From an uncultured Burkholderiales bacterium (GTDB lineage Bacteria > Pseudomonadota > Gammaproteobacteria > Burkholderiales > Burkholderiaceae): a DNA stretch of 15,660 nucleotides. The notes beneath the pieces were generated by a model. The model saw only the letters and a program-made list of their open reading frames with translations, searched no databases and was not told where the DNA came from. Below are positions 1 through 6,758 of the stretch, one piece after another (the stretch's first letter is position 1; every line of letters starts with the position of its first letter). The DNA lies in assembly GCA_903845315.1 (NCBI GenBank), contig CAIMWY010000184.1, positions 1 to 15,660 on the forward strand, read 5' to 3'. The translations under genes and the position numbers were made by a program.

Positions 1-1161
1 CTCAAACAGCCAGGTGTAGCGGGCGTTGATTTTCTCGGGGGTCCATTCGTTGCTCACATAACTCTGAGCACCGGCTGCATCGCGCAGCAGGGGATTGTGG
101 AAGCGTTTGGCGTTCTCTGTCGAGCCCACCACGATCTTGGAAGTGCGTTCCAATCGCACCGACTCGTAGCGAGCCAGCGCAGTCTCGGGCTGGTCGGCAA
201 AGCGCTCTAGGCAGCGTGCCAAGACGATGGCGTCTTCCAGCGCCATCATGGCGCCTTGGGCCAAGAAAGGCAGGGTGGGGTGGCAAGCGTCGCCAAGCAA
301 ACTGATGCGGCCTTGTTGCCACGTGGGCAGGGGCGGGCGGCCCATCAGTGCCCACTTATAGGGGGTTTCGATGTGGGCAATCATTTCTTGCACATCGCTG
401 TGCCAGCCCACAAAGTCTTGCGCGCATTCTGCTTGCGTGCCGCGTTGGTTCCACGACTCTTGTTGCCAGTCATCGCGCTCGACAATGCCGACAAAGTTGA
501 CCAACTCATTGCGGCGCACCGGGTAGTGCACCACGTGATGACCGGGCCCCACCCAGTTGATGCCGATGGGGCGCTGCAAGTGGTTCGACAATTGCTCAGC
601 AGGAATCAAACCACGCCAAGCCATACAGCCGGTGAACACCGGTTGGTCGGTGCCAAACAGGCAACGACGCACCACCGAGTGCACGCCATCGGCCCCGATC
701 AACACATCGCCCACGGCAGACGCGCCTTGTTCGAAGTGCAGGGTGACCCTGGAGCCTGCTTGCTGGATGTCTTTGACCTTGTGGCTCAGGTGCACGCACC
801 CAGGGCGCAGCGTGTTCAGGGCATCGGCCAACACGTGGTGCATGTCGGCACGGTGCAGCATCAGGTAGGGGTAGCCGTAGCGATCAATCGACTCAGCACC
901 CAGGTCAAACAGCTGCCAGGTTTGGCCGCTGCTCCACAGGCGGATTTCTTTGCCAGTGGGGTGGCAGGCCACGGCGCTGAGTTCGTCGCCAATGCCCAGT
1001 TCGTAAAACAAGCGTGAACCGTTGGCGCTCATCTGCACCCCGGCGCCGACTTCGCCCAGTTGGGCGGCTTGTTCGTACACCGCCACCTCAAAGCCTTTTT
1101 GGGCCAGTGCCAAAGCGGCCATCAAGCCGCCAATGCCGGCTCCTGCAATCAGTATGCGCAT
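1..1161 (-). CDS. FAD-dependent aromatic hydroxylase (salicylate hydroxylase / 6-hydroxynicotinate 3-monooxygenase-like), C-terminus cut off
   Basis: Single-component class A flavoprotein monooxygenase, expected to use NAD(P)H and O2 to hydroxylate an aromatic ring, in some relatives with loss of a carboxylate. I translated 387 codons without a stop before the window edge, so only a short C-terminal piece should be missing. Visible motifs are the N-terminal Rossmann GAGIGG at residues 7-12, the GADGVHS (DG) motif at 156-162, and the FAD ribityl-binding GDACHP at 290-295. There is no signal peptide, so it is cytoplasmic. The ATG lies 7 bases after the stop of the upstream Bug receptor on the same strand, with a weak TGAG ribosome site overlapping that stop, so the two are probably one operon. 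The substrate cannot be read from sequence. A hydroxylated benzoate giving hydroxyquinol would fit the ring-cleavage dioxygenase at 4963-5796, but that is inference. A 3-hydroxybenzoate 6-hydroxylase is an alternative. Confidence 0.9.
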   Translation of the reverse strand, partial: MRILIAGAGIGGLMAALALAQKGFEVAVYEQAAQLGEVGAGVQMSANGSRLFYELGIGDELSAVACHPTGKEIRLWSSGQTWQLFDLGAESIDRYGYPYLMLHRADMHHVLADALNTLRPGCVHLSHKVKDIQQAGSRVTLHFEQGASAVGDVLIGADGVHSVVRRCLFGTDQPVFTGCMAWRGLIPAEQLSNHLQRPIGINWVGPGHHVVHYPVRRNELVNFVGIVERDDWQQESWNQRGTQAECAQDFVGWHSDVQEMIAHIETPYKWALMGRPPLPTWQQGRISLLGDACHPTLPFLAQGAMMALEDAIVLARCLERFADQPETALARYESVRLERTSKIVVGSTENAKRFHNPLLRDAAGAQSYVSNEWTPEKINARYTWLFE

Positions 1162-1168
1162 GCTGAAC

Positions 1169-2170
1169 TCAATCGGGTTTGATGTTGCGACGGGTGACGA
1201 TGGTGCGCCACTTGTTGAGGTCTTGCTCAATCGCTTGACCCAAAAATTCTGCGCTCGAATTGACCGGCTCCAAACCGCCCGCCACGATTTGCGCGCGCGT
1301 GTTGGGCTCAGTCACTACTTTGAGCAAGGCCTTTTCCAGCACGGCGGTGACCGCTGCCGGGGTGTTGGCAGGCGCGACCAGGCCAAACCATGAATAGGCT
1401 TCCCATGGGGACTTGCCCATCAGCTCGCCCATGGTGGGAATATCAGCCAAACCGGGGTAGCGCTTGGTACCGGCCACCGCATAGGTGTTGACCTTGCCCG
1501 CTTTGATTTGGGGTGTCATGAACTGCGCGGTCTCAAAAATCAAATCGACTTGGCCACCCAGCACATCGTTCAACGCGGGTGCGCCGCCCCGATAGGGCAC
1601 GTGCACCAGGGACGCGCCCGTCATTTCTTGAAACAACTCGCCGGCCAAATGGCCAATCGATCCGGTGCCCGCGGTGGCATAGGTGATGCGGTTGGTCTTG
1701 GCGAAGGCCAGCAACTCGGGCAAGGTTTTGGCGGGCAAGCCGGCACGTCCGGCCAGCATCATGGGGCCACGCACCACCATGCCGATGGGCTGGAAGGATT
1801 TGACCGGGTCGTAGCTCAAGTTGTTGTAGAGCGCTGGGGCCACCACCAAGCTGCTGGTGCCGCCCCACAGCAAGGTGTAGCCATCGGCGGGGGCACGGGC
1901 TACCCAAGTAGACCCCACGGTGCCGCCCGCACCGGCGCGGTTGTCGATCACTACGGGTTGGCCCAGCACCTGAGACAGTTCTTTGCCAATCAGACGGGCG
2001 TTGGCGTCGGTCGGGCCGCCAGCAGGGAAGGGCACGACGATGGTGATGGTTTTGCTGGGAAAGATGTCGGCCTGCGCCGTCAAACTCAGGCACGCACTGC
2101 CTGCCAGGGCCAGCAGGGTGCGGCGAATCACAGAAACATGGGGCTGCAAAGGGGCATTCGAGGATGGCAT
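1169..2170 (-). CDS. Bug/TctC-family tripartite tricarboxylate transporter substrate-binding protein (Bug1)
   Basis: Periplasmic solute receptor of the Bug family, which binds small carboxylates, aromatic acids or amides and usually serves tripartite TctABC transporters. The product is 333 residues, normal for the family. It has an N-terminal signal with RR at 16-17, a hydrophobic stretch and a probable cleavage after A34 (AQA). The mature protein opens with the family signature: PSKTITIVVPF, the GG loop at 51-52 with D55, then NRAGAGG and PADGYTLL. The pocket segment is TAGTGSIGHLAGE. I chose the ATG at 2170, which has GGAG 10 bases upstream. A TTG 24 bases further upstream would put extra residues ahead of an already complete signal peptide. 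It is the first gene of a unit with the flavin hydroxylase, which suggests it captures that enzyme's substrate (inference). No TctA or TctB gene is nearby. Confidence 0.93.
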   Translation of the reverse strand: MPSSNAPLQPHVSVIRRTLLALAGSACLSLTAQADIFPSKTITIVVPFPAGGPTDANARLIGKELSQVLGQPVVIDNRAGAGGTVGSTWVARAPADGYTLLWGGTSSLVVAPALYNNLSYDPVKSFQPIGMVVRGPMMLAGRAGLPAKTLPELLAFAKTNRITYATAGTGSIGHLAGELFQEMTGASLVHVPYRGGAPALNDVLGGQVDLIFETAQFMTPQIKAGKVNTYAVAGTKRYPGLADIPTMGELMGKSPWEAYSWFGLVAPANTPAAVTAVLEKALLKVVTEPNTRAQIVAGGLEPVNSSAEFLGQAIEQDLNKWRTIVTRRNIKPD

Positions 2171-2215
2171 TGGGGGATGGCTCCAAATGATCAAGGCGTG
2201 AAGGATAAACGCGGA

Positions 2216-2248
2216 TGCAAAAGTTCATTGGACGATGTATCTTTTGCA
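2216..2248. promoter_or_regulatory. 8-bp perfect inverted repeat, candidate operator in the Bug1/NTF2 divergent gap
   Basis: TGCAAAAG at 2216-2223 is repeated as its exact reverse complement CTTTTGCA at 2241-2248, separated by 17 bases. It lies between two divergent genes and upstream of the promoter-like hexamers at 2280-2308, centred about 83 bases before the inferred start of transcription. This position fits an activator or shared regulator site. The regulator is not identifiable, and the neighbouring LysR protein is one candidate. Its use as an operator is inferred only from the dyad and its position. Confidence 0.45.
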
Positions 2249-2279
2249 GCCAGCGCAAAACTTATTTCCAGCCCAAGCG

Positions 2280-2308
2280 TTGACGCTGGGCAACTCTGCT
2301 TCTAGAGT
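2280..2308 (+). promoter_or_regulatory. sigma70-type promoter for the NTF2-Bug2 operon
   Basis: TTGACG at 2280-2285 (5 of 6 to the -35 consensus) is followed after exactly 17 bases by TAGAGT at 2303-2308 (4 of 6 to the -10 consensus). Transcription would start near 2315, giving a leader of about 22 bases ending in the GAAGGA ribosome site at 2325-2330. No comparably good promoter for the opposite-strand Bug1 gene was found in this gap. Confidence 0.5.
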
Positions 2309-2336
2309 CTGCGCCATTCAACTTGAAGGACACGCG

Positions 2337-2942
2337 ATGACACACGAGATGGAACAACAGCTTCGAATTCGCCACTTGGTGGAAAACTGGGCCGTGTGGC
2401 GCGACGCGGGTTTGTGGGACCGTTTTCGTACCGTGTGGCACGACGATGGCGTGATGATGGCCACTTGGTTTCAAGGACCGTTTGAAGAGTTCATCCGCGT
2501 CACCATCGAAGGCTGGAACAAGGGCGTGAGCATTCTGCACTTCTTGGGGGGGTCTTCCATTGACGTGCAGGGCACGCGCGCGATCGCGCAAACCAAGATG
2601 ACCATTTCGCAACGCGGCATGATCGAAGGCGTGTTGTGTGACGTGGTGTGCACAGGCCGCTTCTATGACTTTTTTGAAGAGCGCAACGGTCAGTGGGGCT
2701 TGGTGCACCGTCAGCCGATTTATGAAAAAGACCGTGTTGACCCCGTGGACTCGGCCGCCACGCTGAAGATCGACCAAGCCGCCTTGGCCAATTTCCCCGA
2801 GGGTTACCGCCATCTGGCCTATATCCAAACCCGCATTGGCTACACCGTGAAGATGGACATGCCCATGCTCAAAGGTGAGGGCGTGCAAGACCTGTACCGC
2901 CGGGGTGCCAATTGGTTGGCCGGCAAACCGCTGGAGCGTTGA
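2337..2942 (+). CDS. SnoaL/NTF2-like fold protein of unknown reaction
   Basis: A 201-residue cytoplasmic protein that looks like the SnoaL-like/NTF2 superfamily, a cone-shaped fold used by small isomerases, dehydratases, cyclases and ring-hydroxylating dioxygenase beta subunits. Visible hallmarks are an amphipathic N-terminal helix (QLRIRHLVENWAVWRD), then FRTVWHDDG, an aromatic-rich central part and the strand GRFYDFFEERNGQWGLVHRQPIY typical of the terminal beta-sheet. There is no signal peptide. The ATG at 2337 has GAAGGA 6 bases upstream. In-frame codons further upstream run back through the promoter and are not used. It is followed 2 bases later by a Bug receptor gene and is probably co-transcribed with it. 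Its place among aromatic-catabolism genes suggests it acts on a pathway intermediate. The reaction is unknown, and I see no cofactor-binding motif. Confidence 0.85.
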   Translation: MTHEMEQQLRIRHLVENWAVWRDAGLWDRFRTVWHDDGVMMATWFQGPFEEFIRVTIEGWNKGVSILHFLGGSSIDVQGTRAIAQTKMTISQRGMIEGVLCDVVCTGRFYDFFEERNGQWGLVHRQPIYEKDRVDPVDSAATLKIDQAALANFPEGYRHLAYIQTRIGYTVKMDMPMLKGEGVQDLYRRGANWLAGKPLER

Positions 2943-2944
2943 AC

Positions 2945-3928
2945 ATGGCACACCCACGCCGCACCCACCTGAAACTCTTGGGCACCCTGCTGGCGGGGGC
3001 GCTGCCCTTGAACGTCTTGGCCCAAGACGCTTACCCCAACCGCGCCATCCGCGTCATCGTGCCCCAGCCTCCGGGCGGCGGTTTTGACTTTGTGGCCCGT
3101 GTGTTGGCTGACAAACTTGGGCAGGTGTTCAAGCCCGGTGTGGTGGTGGAGAACCGCACGGGTTCAGGCACCTTGGTGGGCACCGATCTGGCGGCTAAAG
3201 CGCCGGCCGATGGCTACACCTTGTTGATGGGCTCGGTCTCGAACATGGTGCTCAACGCGGGCTTGTACAAAAACCTGAGCTACGACCCGGTGAAAGATTT
3301 TGAGCCGATTGGCTTGGCGGTGTCGTACAGCTACACCTTGGTGGCGCGCAAAGACTTGCCGTTCAACAGCCTGGCTGAACTGGTCGCCTATGCCAAAGCC
3401 AACCCCAACAAGGTGAGCTTTGCCTCGGCAGGTAATGGGTCGGGCCAGCACATCTTGGCCGCCGCCTTGTGGCATTTGGCAGGTATAGAGCTCACGCACG
3501 TGCCCTACCGTGGCGCACAACCCGCTTACACCGATTTGATTGGCGGGCGTGTGGATGTGTTCTTTGACTTGGCTTCTACCGCACGCACGCATGTGGATTC
3601 GGGAAGCCTCAAGGCCTTGGCCGTGTCGAGTGCAGCCCGATCGCCCATGCACCCCACGGTGCCCACCCTCCGTGAAACCGGCGTGGCCCCTTTAGAGCTC
3701 GAGTCGTGGTTTGGTTACTTCGCGCCAGCGCGTACCCCTGCAGCCGAACTCAACCGCTTGCGCACCGAGTTGCGCAAGGTGATCACCTCGCCCGAGGTGA
3801 TGGAGCGCTTTGAAAAAGCGGGCGGCAAGCCCTTGGCCCTGATTGGCGATGACGCCAAAGCCGTTCTGCGGCGCGACCTGGACCGTTGGTTGCCCTTGAT
3901 CAAGGCTGCGGGGTTTCAGCCGGAGTAG
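2945..3928 (+). CDS. Bug/TctC-family substrate-binding protein (Bug2)
   Basis: A 327-residue periplasmic carboxylate receptor. The signal peptide has basic residues at 5-6 and 10, a leucine/alanine core and a probable cleavage after A26 (VLA). The mature start carries the family pattern YPNRAIRVIVP, with the GG loop at 44-45 (G46 follows) and D48, then ENRTGSGT where most relatives have NRPGAGG, and PADGYTLL. Its pocket segment, SAGNGSGQHILAAAL, lacks the glutamate found in Bug1, Bug4 and Bug5, hinting at a different ligand. The ATG at 2945 has GGAG 8 bases upstream, inside the end of the preceding NTF2-like gene, and the gap is only 2 bases, so translation is probably coupled. It converges on lysR with 3 bases between the stop codons and no visible terminator hairpin. 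The ligand is unknown. Confidence 0.93.
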   Translation: MAHPRRTHLKLLGTLLAGALPLNVLAQDAYPNRAIRVIVPQPPGGGFDFVARVLADKLGQVFKPGVVVENRTGSGTLVGTDLAAKAPADGYTLLMGSVSNMVLNAGLYKNLSYDPVKDFEPIGLAVSYSYTLVARKDLPFNSLAELVAYAKANPNKVSFASAGNGSGQHILAAALWHLAGIELTHVPYRGAQPAYTDLIGGRVDVFFDLASTARTHVDSGSLKALAVSSAARSPMHPTVPTLRETGVAPLELESWFGYFAPARTPAAELNRLRTELRKVITSPEVMERFEKAGGKPLALIGDDAKAVLRRDLDRWLPLIKAAGFQPE

Positions 3929-3931
3929 TGA

Positions 3932-4858
3932 TCAAAATCCCTGCTGCCCGGTCCACTTGCGCTCGTAGCCGTGGCGCTCGAACTCTTCCACCATGAAGTC
4001 GATGAAGCTGCGCACTTTGGCCGACAAGTGTTTGCGGCTGGGGTAGGCCAGGTTGATGTGCAGGCGTGGCAAGTCCCAGTCGTCCAGGATGGGCACCAAG
4101 CGCCCAGCCACGATGTCTTCAAACACGATGTAGGTGGGTTGCACCAAGATGCCTGTGCCCTCTAGCGCCGCAGCACGCAAGATTTGCCCATCGTTGGATT
4201 CGAGCAAGCCCGGCGCCGGCACCACCACCGAGGCGTCGCCTTGGGTGAAACGCAATTCGTTGGGGTTGTTGGCATGCAGGTAGACCAGCAACTGGTGGGC
4301 TGACAAATCGCTCGGGTGTTGGGGCGTGCCCATGCGCGCCAGGTATTTGGGCGAGGCCACCAAAATGCGCCGCGTGGTGGCCAAGCGGCGAATGGTGATG
4401 TTGCTGTCGGGTTCCATCTCACGCGTGCGCACGGCCACATCAATGCCGTTGTCGATCAAATCTAAATAGCGATTCGAGGCCTCGATGTGCACTTTGACCT
4501 TGGGGTAGCGCTGGGTGTAGTCGCCAATGCGCGGGGCGATGAGTTGCATGGCAAACGACAGCGAGGCGCTGATGCGCAGCGTGCCACTGGGGTCGAGGGT
4601 GGCCGAGTTGACCTCCGACTCAGCATCGGCCAAATCGTTGAGGATGGCGCGAGCCCGGCTGAAAAAGGCTTGACCTTCGCCGGTGGGGTAGAGGCGGCGG
4701 GTGTTGCGCTCGACCAAACGCACGGCAAGCCGGGCTTCGAGTGAGGCCAGGTGACGGCTGGCGGCGGCGTTGGACAGGTCCAGGGTCAAAGCGGCTTTGC
4801 TCAGGCTGCCGGTTTCCACCACGCGGACAAACAATTCGAGTTCTTTGAGGCGATCCAT
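3932..4858 (-). CDS. LysR-family transcriptional regulator
   Basis: A 308-residue DNA-binding regulator of standard LysR length. Residues 1-60 form the winged helix-turn-helix: LKELELFVRVVETGSLSKAA, then SNAAASRHLASLEARL as the recognition helix. From about residue 90 a two-lobed periplasmic-binding-like effector domain follows, with GTLRISAS and an internal INLAYPSRK. It resembles the large group of proteobacterial regulators related to DmlR and CrgA. It is transcribed divergently from the intradiol dioxygenase gene, the usual arrangement for a regulator and its target. The start at 4858 has GGAAAG 4 bases upstream. A T-N11-A dyad covers its own -10 and ribosome site, which suggests autorepression, with activation of the dioxygenase operon when a pathway intermediate binds. 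Effector identity is not visible. Only one regulator gene is present in the window. Confidence 0.95.
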   Translation of the reverse strand: MDRLKELELFVRVVETGSLSKAALTLDLSNAAASRHLASLEARLAVRLVERNTRRLYPTGEGQAFFSRARAILNDLADAESEVNSATLDPSGTLRISASLSFAMQLIAPRIGDYTQRYPKVKVHIEASNRYLDLIDNGIDVAVRTREMEPDSNITIRRLATTRRILVASPKYLARMGTPQHPSDLSAHQLLVYLHANNPNELRFTQGDASVVVPAPGLLESNDGQILRAAALEGTGILVQPTYIVFEDIVAGRLVPILDDWDLPRLHINLAYPSRKHLSAKVRSFIDFMVEEFERHGYERKWTGQQGF

Positions 4859-4864
4859 GTATCT

Positions 4865-4879
4865 TTCCGCTAGCCGGAA
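4865..4879. promoter_or_regulatory. LysR-type operator (T-N11-A dyad)
   Basis: TTCCGCTAGCCGGAA has 5-bp inverted arms, TTCCG and CGGAA, with a 5-base centre, and contains a T-N11-A core from T4866 to A4878. It overlaps the inferred lysR -10 at its edge and lies over the lysR start-site and ribosome-site region. Its centre (4872) is about 65 bases upstream of the inferred dioxygenase transcription start. These two properties match the recognition site of classical LysR regulators: autorepression plus activation of the divergent operon. The geometry is seen in the sequence; binding is inferred. Confidence 0.6.
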
Positions 4880-4907
4880 TAATGATTTTCTATTTTGGGT
4901 CTTTCAA
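4879..4907 (-). promoter_or_regulatory. lysR promoter
   Basis: On the minus strand TTGAAA (4907 down to 4902, 5 of 6) is followed after 17 bases by CATTAT (4884 down to 4879, 4 of 6). Transcription would start near 4872, leaving a leader of only about 14 bases that contains the GGAAAG ribosome site. The operator dyad at 4865-4879 lies over the end of this promoter and the start site. Confidence 0.45.
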
Positions 4908-4930
4908 TCGCCTGCCGCAAATCTTAAAGT
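4902..4930 (+). promoter_or_regulatory. weak, probably activator-dependent promoter of the dioxygenase operon
   Basis: TTTCAA at 4902-4907 (3 of 6) and TAAAGT at 4925-4930 are spaced by 17 bases. The -35 is poor, as expected for a promoter that needs a LysR activator. The same six base pairs, read on the other strand, form the -35 of the lysR promoter, so the two promoters are back to back. This assignment rests on spacing and on the operator position. Confidence 0.35.
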
Positions 4931-4962
4931 CGCCGACACGTCATCACCCAAGGACACACGAC

Positions 4963-5796
4963 ATGCGTAATTTGAACCAAGACACCATCACCCAAGCCGT
5001 GATCGCACGCTTTGCCAACACCCCCGACCCTCGCCTGAAAGAAATCATCAACAGCTTGGTGCAACATCTGCACGCGTTTGCACGCGAGGTGCGCCTGACC
5101 GAGAAAGAGTGGGAGCAGGGCATCGACTTCCTGACCCGTGTGGGCCACAAGTGCGATGACAAGCGCCAAGAATTCATCTTGTTGTCAGATACCTTGGGCC
5201 TGTCCATGCTGACCGTGGCCATGAACAACGACAAGCCCGACGGCTGCACCGAAGCCACGGTGGTCGGGCCTTTCCATGTGGAAAATGCGCCGCATTATGA
5301 ACACGGCGACGACGTGGCCAATGGCGCCGTGGGTCAGCCCTGCTTGGTGCGTGGCACAGTGCGTGGCCTGGACGGCAAGGTGATTGCTGGCGCCTCGATG
5401 GAGGTGTGGCAAGCCGACGCCGATGGCTTGTACGACGTGCAACACCCAGACTACGCGCATGCCTCAGCACGCGGCATTTTGAAATCTGGGCCGAATGGCG
5501 AGTTCCACTTTCGCTCCATCTTGGCCGAGTCGTACCCGATTCCGCACGATGGCCCGGTGGGCGAGATGTTGATTGCCACCAAGCGTCACCCTTGGCGTCC
5601 AGCGCATTTGCATTTCATGATCGTGGCCGAGGGTTACGAGACCTTGACCACGCATGTGTTTCGCAACGACGACCAATACCTCGACTCAGACGCCGTGTTT
5701 GGCGTGCGCCAATCCTTGGTGACCGATTGGACGCAGCAGCCCGATGGCAGCTGGTTGGTAGATTACGATTTTGTGTTGAACCCCGCAGCCCATTGA
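4963..5796 (+). CDS. intradiol ring-cleavage dioxygenase, hydroxyquinol 1,2-dioxygenase type
   Basis: A 277-residue non-haem Fe(III) dioxygenase that cleaves an aromatic diol between its two hydroxyls. The helical N-terminal dimerisation domain covers about residues 1-100 and the beta-sandwich catalytic domain about 100-277. The four expected iron ligands are all present: Y157 in GLYDVQ, Y191 in SYPIPHDGPVG, and H215 and H217 in RPAHLHF. The YPIPHDGPVG segment is, from memory, characteristic of hydroxyquinol 1,2-dioxygenases, which produce maleylacetate; a catechol 1,2-dioxygenase is the main alternative. The ATG at 4963 has AAGGA 8 bases upstream, and the reading frame extending further upstream runs through the promoter. 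It is the first gene of a four-gene operon (Dabb protein, RutE-like reductase, Bug receptor) divergent from lysR. No maleylacetate reductase gene follows within the window. Confidence 0.93.
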   Translation: MRNLNQDTITQAVIARFANTPDPRLKEIINSLVQHLHAFAREVRLTEKEWEQGIDFLTRVGHKCDDKRQEFILLSDTLGLSMLTVAMNNDKPDGCTEATVVGPFHVENAPHYEHGDDVANGAVGQPCLVRGTVRGLDGKVIAGASMEVWQADADGLYDVQHPDYAHASARGILKSGPNGEFHFRSILAESYPIPHDGPVGEMLIATKRHPWRPAHLHFMIVAEGYETLTTHVFRNDDQYLDSDAVFGVRQSLVTDWTQQPDGSWLVDYDFVLNPAAH

Positions 5797-5808
5797 AAGG
5801 CGCTGCCT

Positions 5809-6120
5809 GTGATCAAACACATCGTGATGTGGAACGTGCAGGGCGATACGCCGGCACAAAGACAAGCCAACCGGCAACTGATTCAGTCTGAGTTTGAGGG
5901 CTTGCGAGGGCATATTCCTGGGATGTTGCATGTGGAGGTGGGTATTGACCACAGCCGCGTCGACTATGCTTGCGATGTGGTGCTCTACACTGAGTTTGAT
6001 TCGCAAGAGTCATTGGATGCCTATGCATCCCACCCCGCGCATTTGCGCGTCAAGCAAACTCTGGGGTCGGTGCGCATTGCCCGACACCAAGTGGACTTTG
6101 TGAGCACATCTGCTGCTTGA
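5809..6120 (+). CDS. Dabb-domain (stress-responsive A/B barrel) protein
   Basis: A small 103-residue protein of the Dabb/dimeric alpha-beta barrel family. It opens with the typical strand IKHIVMWNV (conserved H4) and has the late helix SLDAYASHPAHLRVK, with the usual YxxHPxH pattern, then a final strand. Family members are homodimers; some act as cyclases or monooxygenase-like enzymes (olivetolic acid cyclase belongs here), but most have no known reaction. The start is a GTG at 5809 with GAAAGG 8 bases upstream. The gap after the dioxygenase stop is 12 bases, so co-transcription is likely. Position right after a ring-cleavage dioxygenase suggests a role in handling a ring-cleavage product or a quinone by-product, which is inference. 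There is no signal peptide and no metal motif. Confidence 0.88.
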   Translation: MIKHIVMWNVQGDTPAQRQANRQLIQSEFEGLRGHIPGMLHVEVGIDHSRVDYACDVVLYTEFDSQESLDAYASHPAHLRVKQTLGSVRIARHQVDFVSTSAA

Positions 6121-6150
6121 ATTTTTTCTTTTTCTTTATCTGAGGCTTTC

Positions 6151-6738
6151 ATGACCATTTCCAAAGACGCCATCGACCATCTGTTTCATAACGCGCGCAC
6201 GGCCAACGGCTTTATCGACAAGCCTGTGCCTTTGAGTTTGCTCAAAGAGGTGTATGAAATTGCCAAGATGGGCCCCACTTCGATGAACTGCCAGCCCACA
6301 CGCTATATTTTCTTGACCACACCTGAGTCCAAAGCCCGCTTGGCACCTGCTTTGTCGCCCGGCAACGTGGACAAAACCCACCAAGCCCCTGTGACGGTGA
6401 TCGTGGCCAACGACACCCAGTTCTTTGAGCACATGCCGGTGGTGTTCCCCAACAAGCCCGATGCCAAAGAAATGTTTGCCGGCAACGCGGGTTTGGCCGC
6501 TGGCACCGCCACACGCAACGGCACCTTGGGCAGCGCGTATTTCATGATTGCGGCCCGCGCCTTGGGCCTGGACTGCGGTGCCATGAGTGGTTTCGATATC
6601 GCCAAGGTCAATGCCGAGTTCTTCCCAGACGGCCGCTTGCAAGCCAACTACCTGATCAACCTGGGTTACATGGACACGACGAAGTTGTTCAACCGCAACC
6701 CACGTTTGACCTTTGAGCAAGCCACGCAAGTTCTGTAA
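6151..6738 (+). CDS. rutE: nitroreductase-fold reductase of the RutE (malonic semialdehyde reductase) type
   Basis: A 195-residue FMN-dependent NAD(P)H reductase of the nitroreductase superfamily, closely matching the RutE/HadB subgroup in length and motifs as I recall E. coli RutE. Shared features are ARTANGF at 15-21, GPTSMNCQP at 41-49, RLAPALSPGN, HQAPVTVIVA, ARALGLDCGAMSGFD and the C-terminal LINLGY and RLTFEQA. In E. coli, RutE reduces malonic semialdehyde to 3-hydroxypropionate during uracil breakdown, but no other rut gene is seen here. Lying in an operon with a ring-cleavage dioxygenase, it may instead reduce a pathway semialdehyde, maleylacetate-like product or quinone; that is inference. 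The ATG at 6151 has GAGG 5 bases upstream. The 30-base gap after the Dabb gene is T-rich at 6122-6137 but shows no convincing terminator hairpin, so the operon probably continues. Confidence 0.88.
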   Translation: MTISKDAIDHLFHNARTANGFIDKPVPLSLLKEVYEIAKMGPTSMNCQPTRYIFLTTPESKARLAPALSPGNVDKTHQAPVTVIVANDTQFFEHMPVVFPNKPDAKEMFAGNAGLAAGTATRNGTLGSAYFMIAARALGLDCGAMSGFDIAKVNAEFFPDGRLQANYLINLGYMDTTKLFNRNPRLTFEQATQVL

Positions 6739-6758
6739 GACAACGCGAGCTATCTCAG

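Noticed and set aside
256..1017. 253-codon plus-strand open frame opposite the flavin hydroxylase
   Set aside because: The minus-strand frame is continuous with Rossmann, DG and GD motifs; this frame is rich in His, Gln and Val and shows no domain.
2171..2194. Upstream TTG start for Bug1
   Set aside because: It would add eight residues before an already long signal peptide, while the ATG at 2170 has its own GGAG.
2235..4866. ATGTATCTTT occurs in both divergent gaps, at 2235-2244 and 4857-4866
   Set aside because: The second copy is simply the reverse complement of part of the lysR ribosome site and start codon, so a shared operator is not supported; flanking bases do not align.
6121..6150. 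T-rich tract between the Dabb and RutE-like genes as an intrinsic terminator
   Set aside because: Only a 4-bp stem (AGCA/TGCT) precedes it, too weak for a terminator, and the genes look like one operon.
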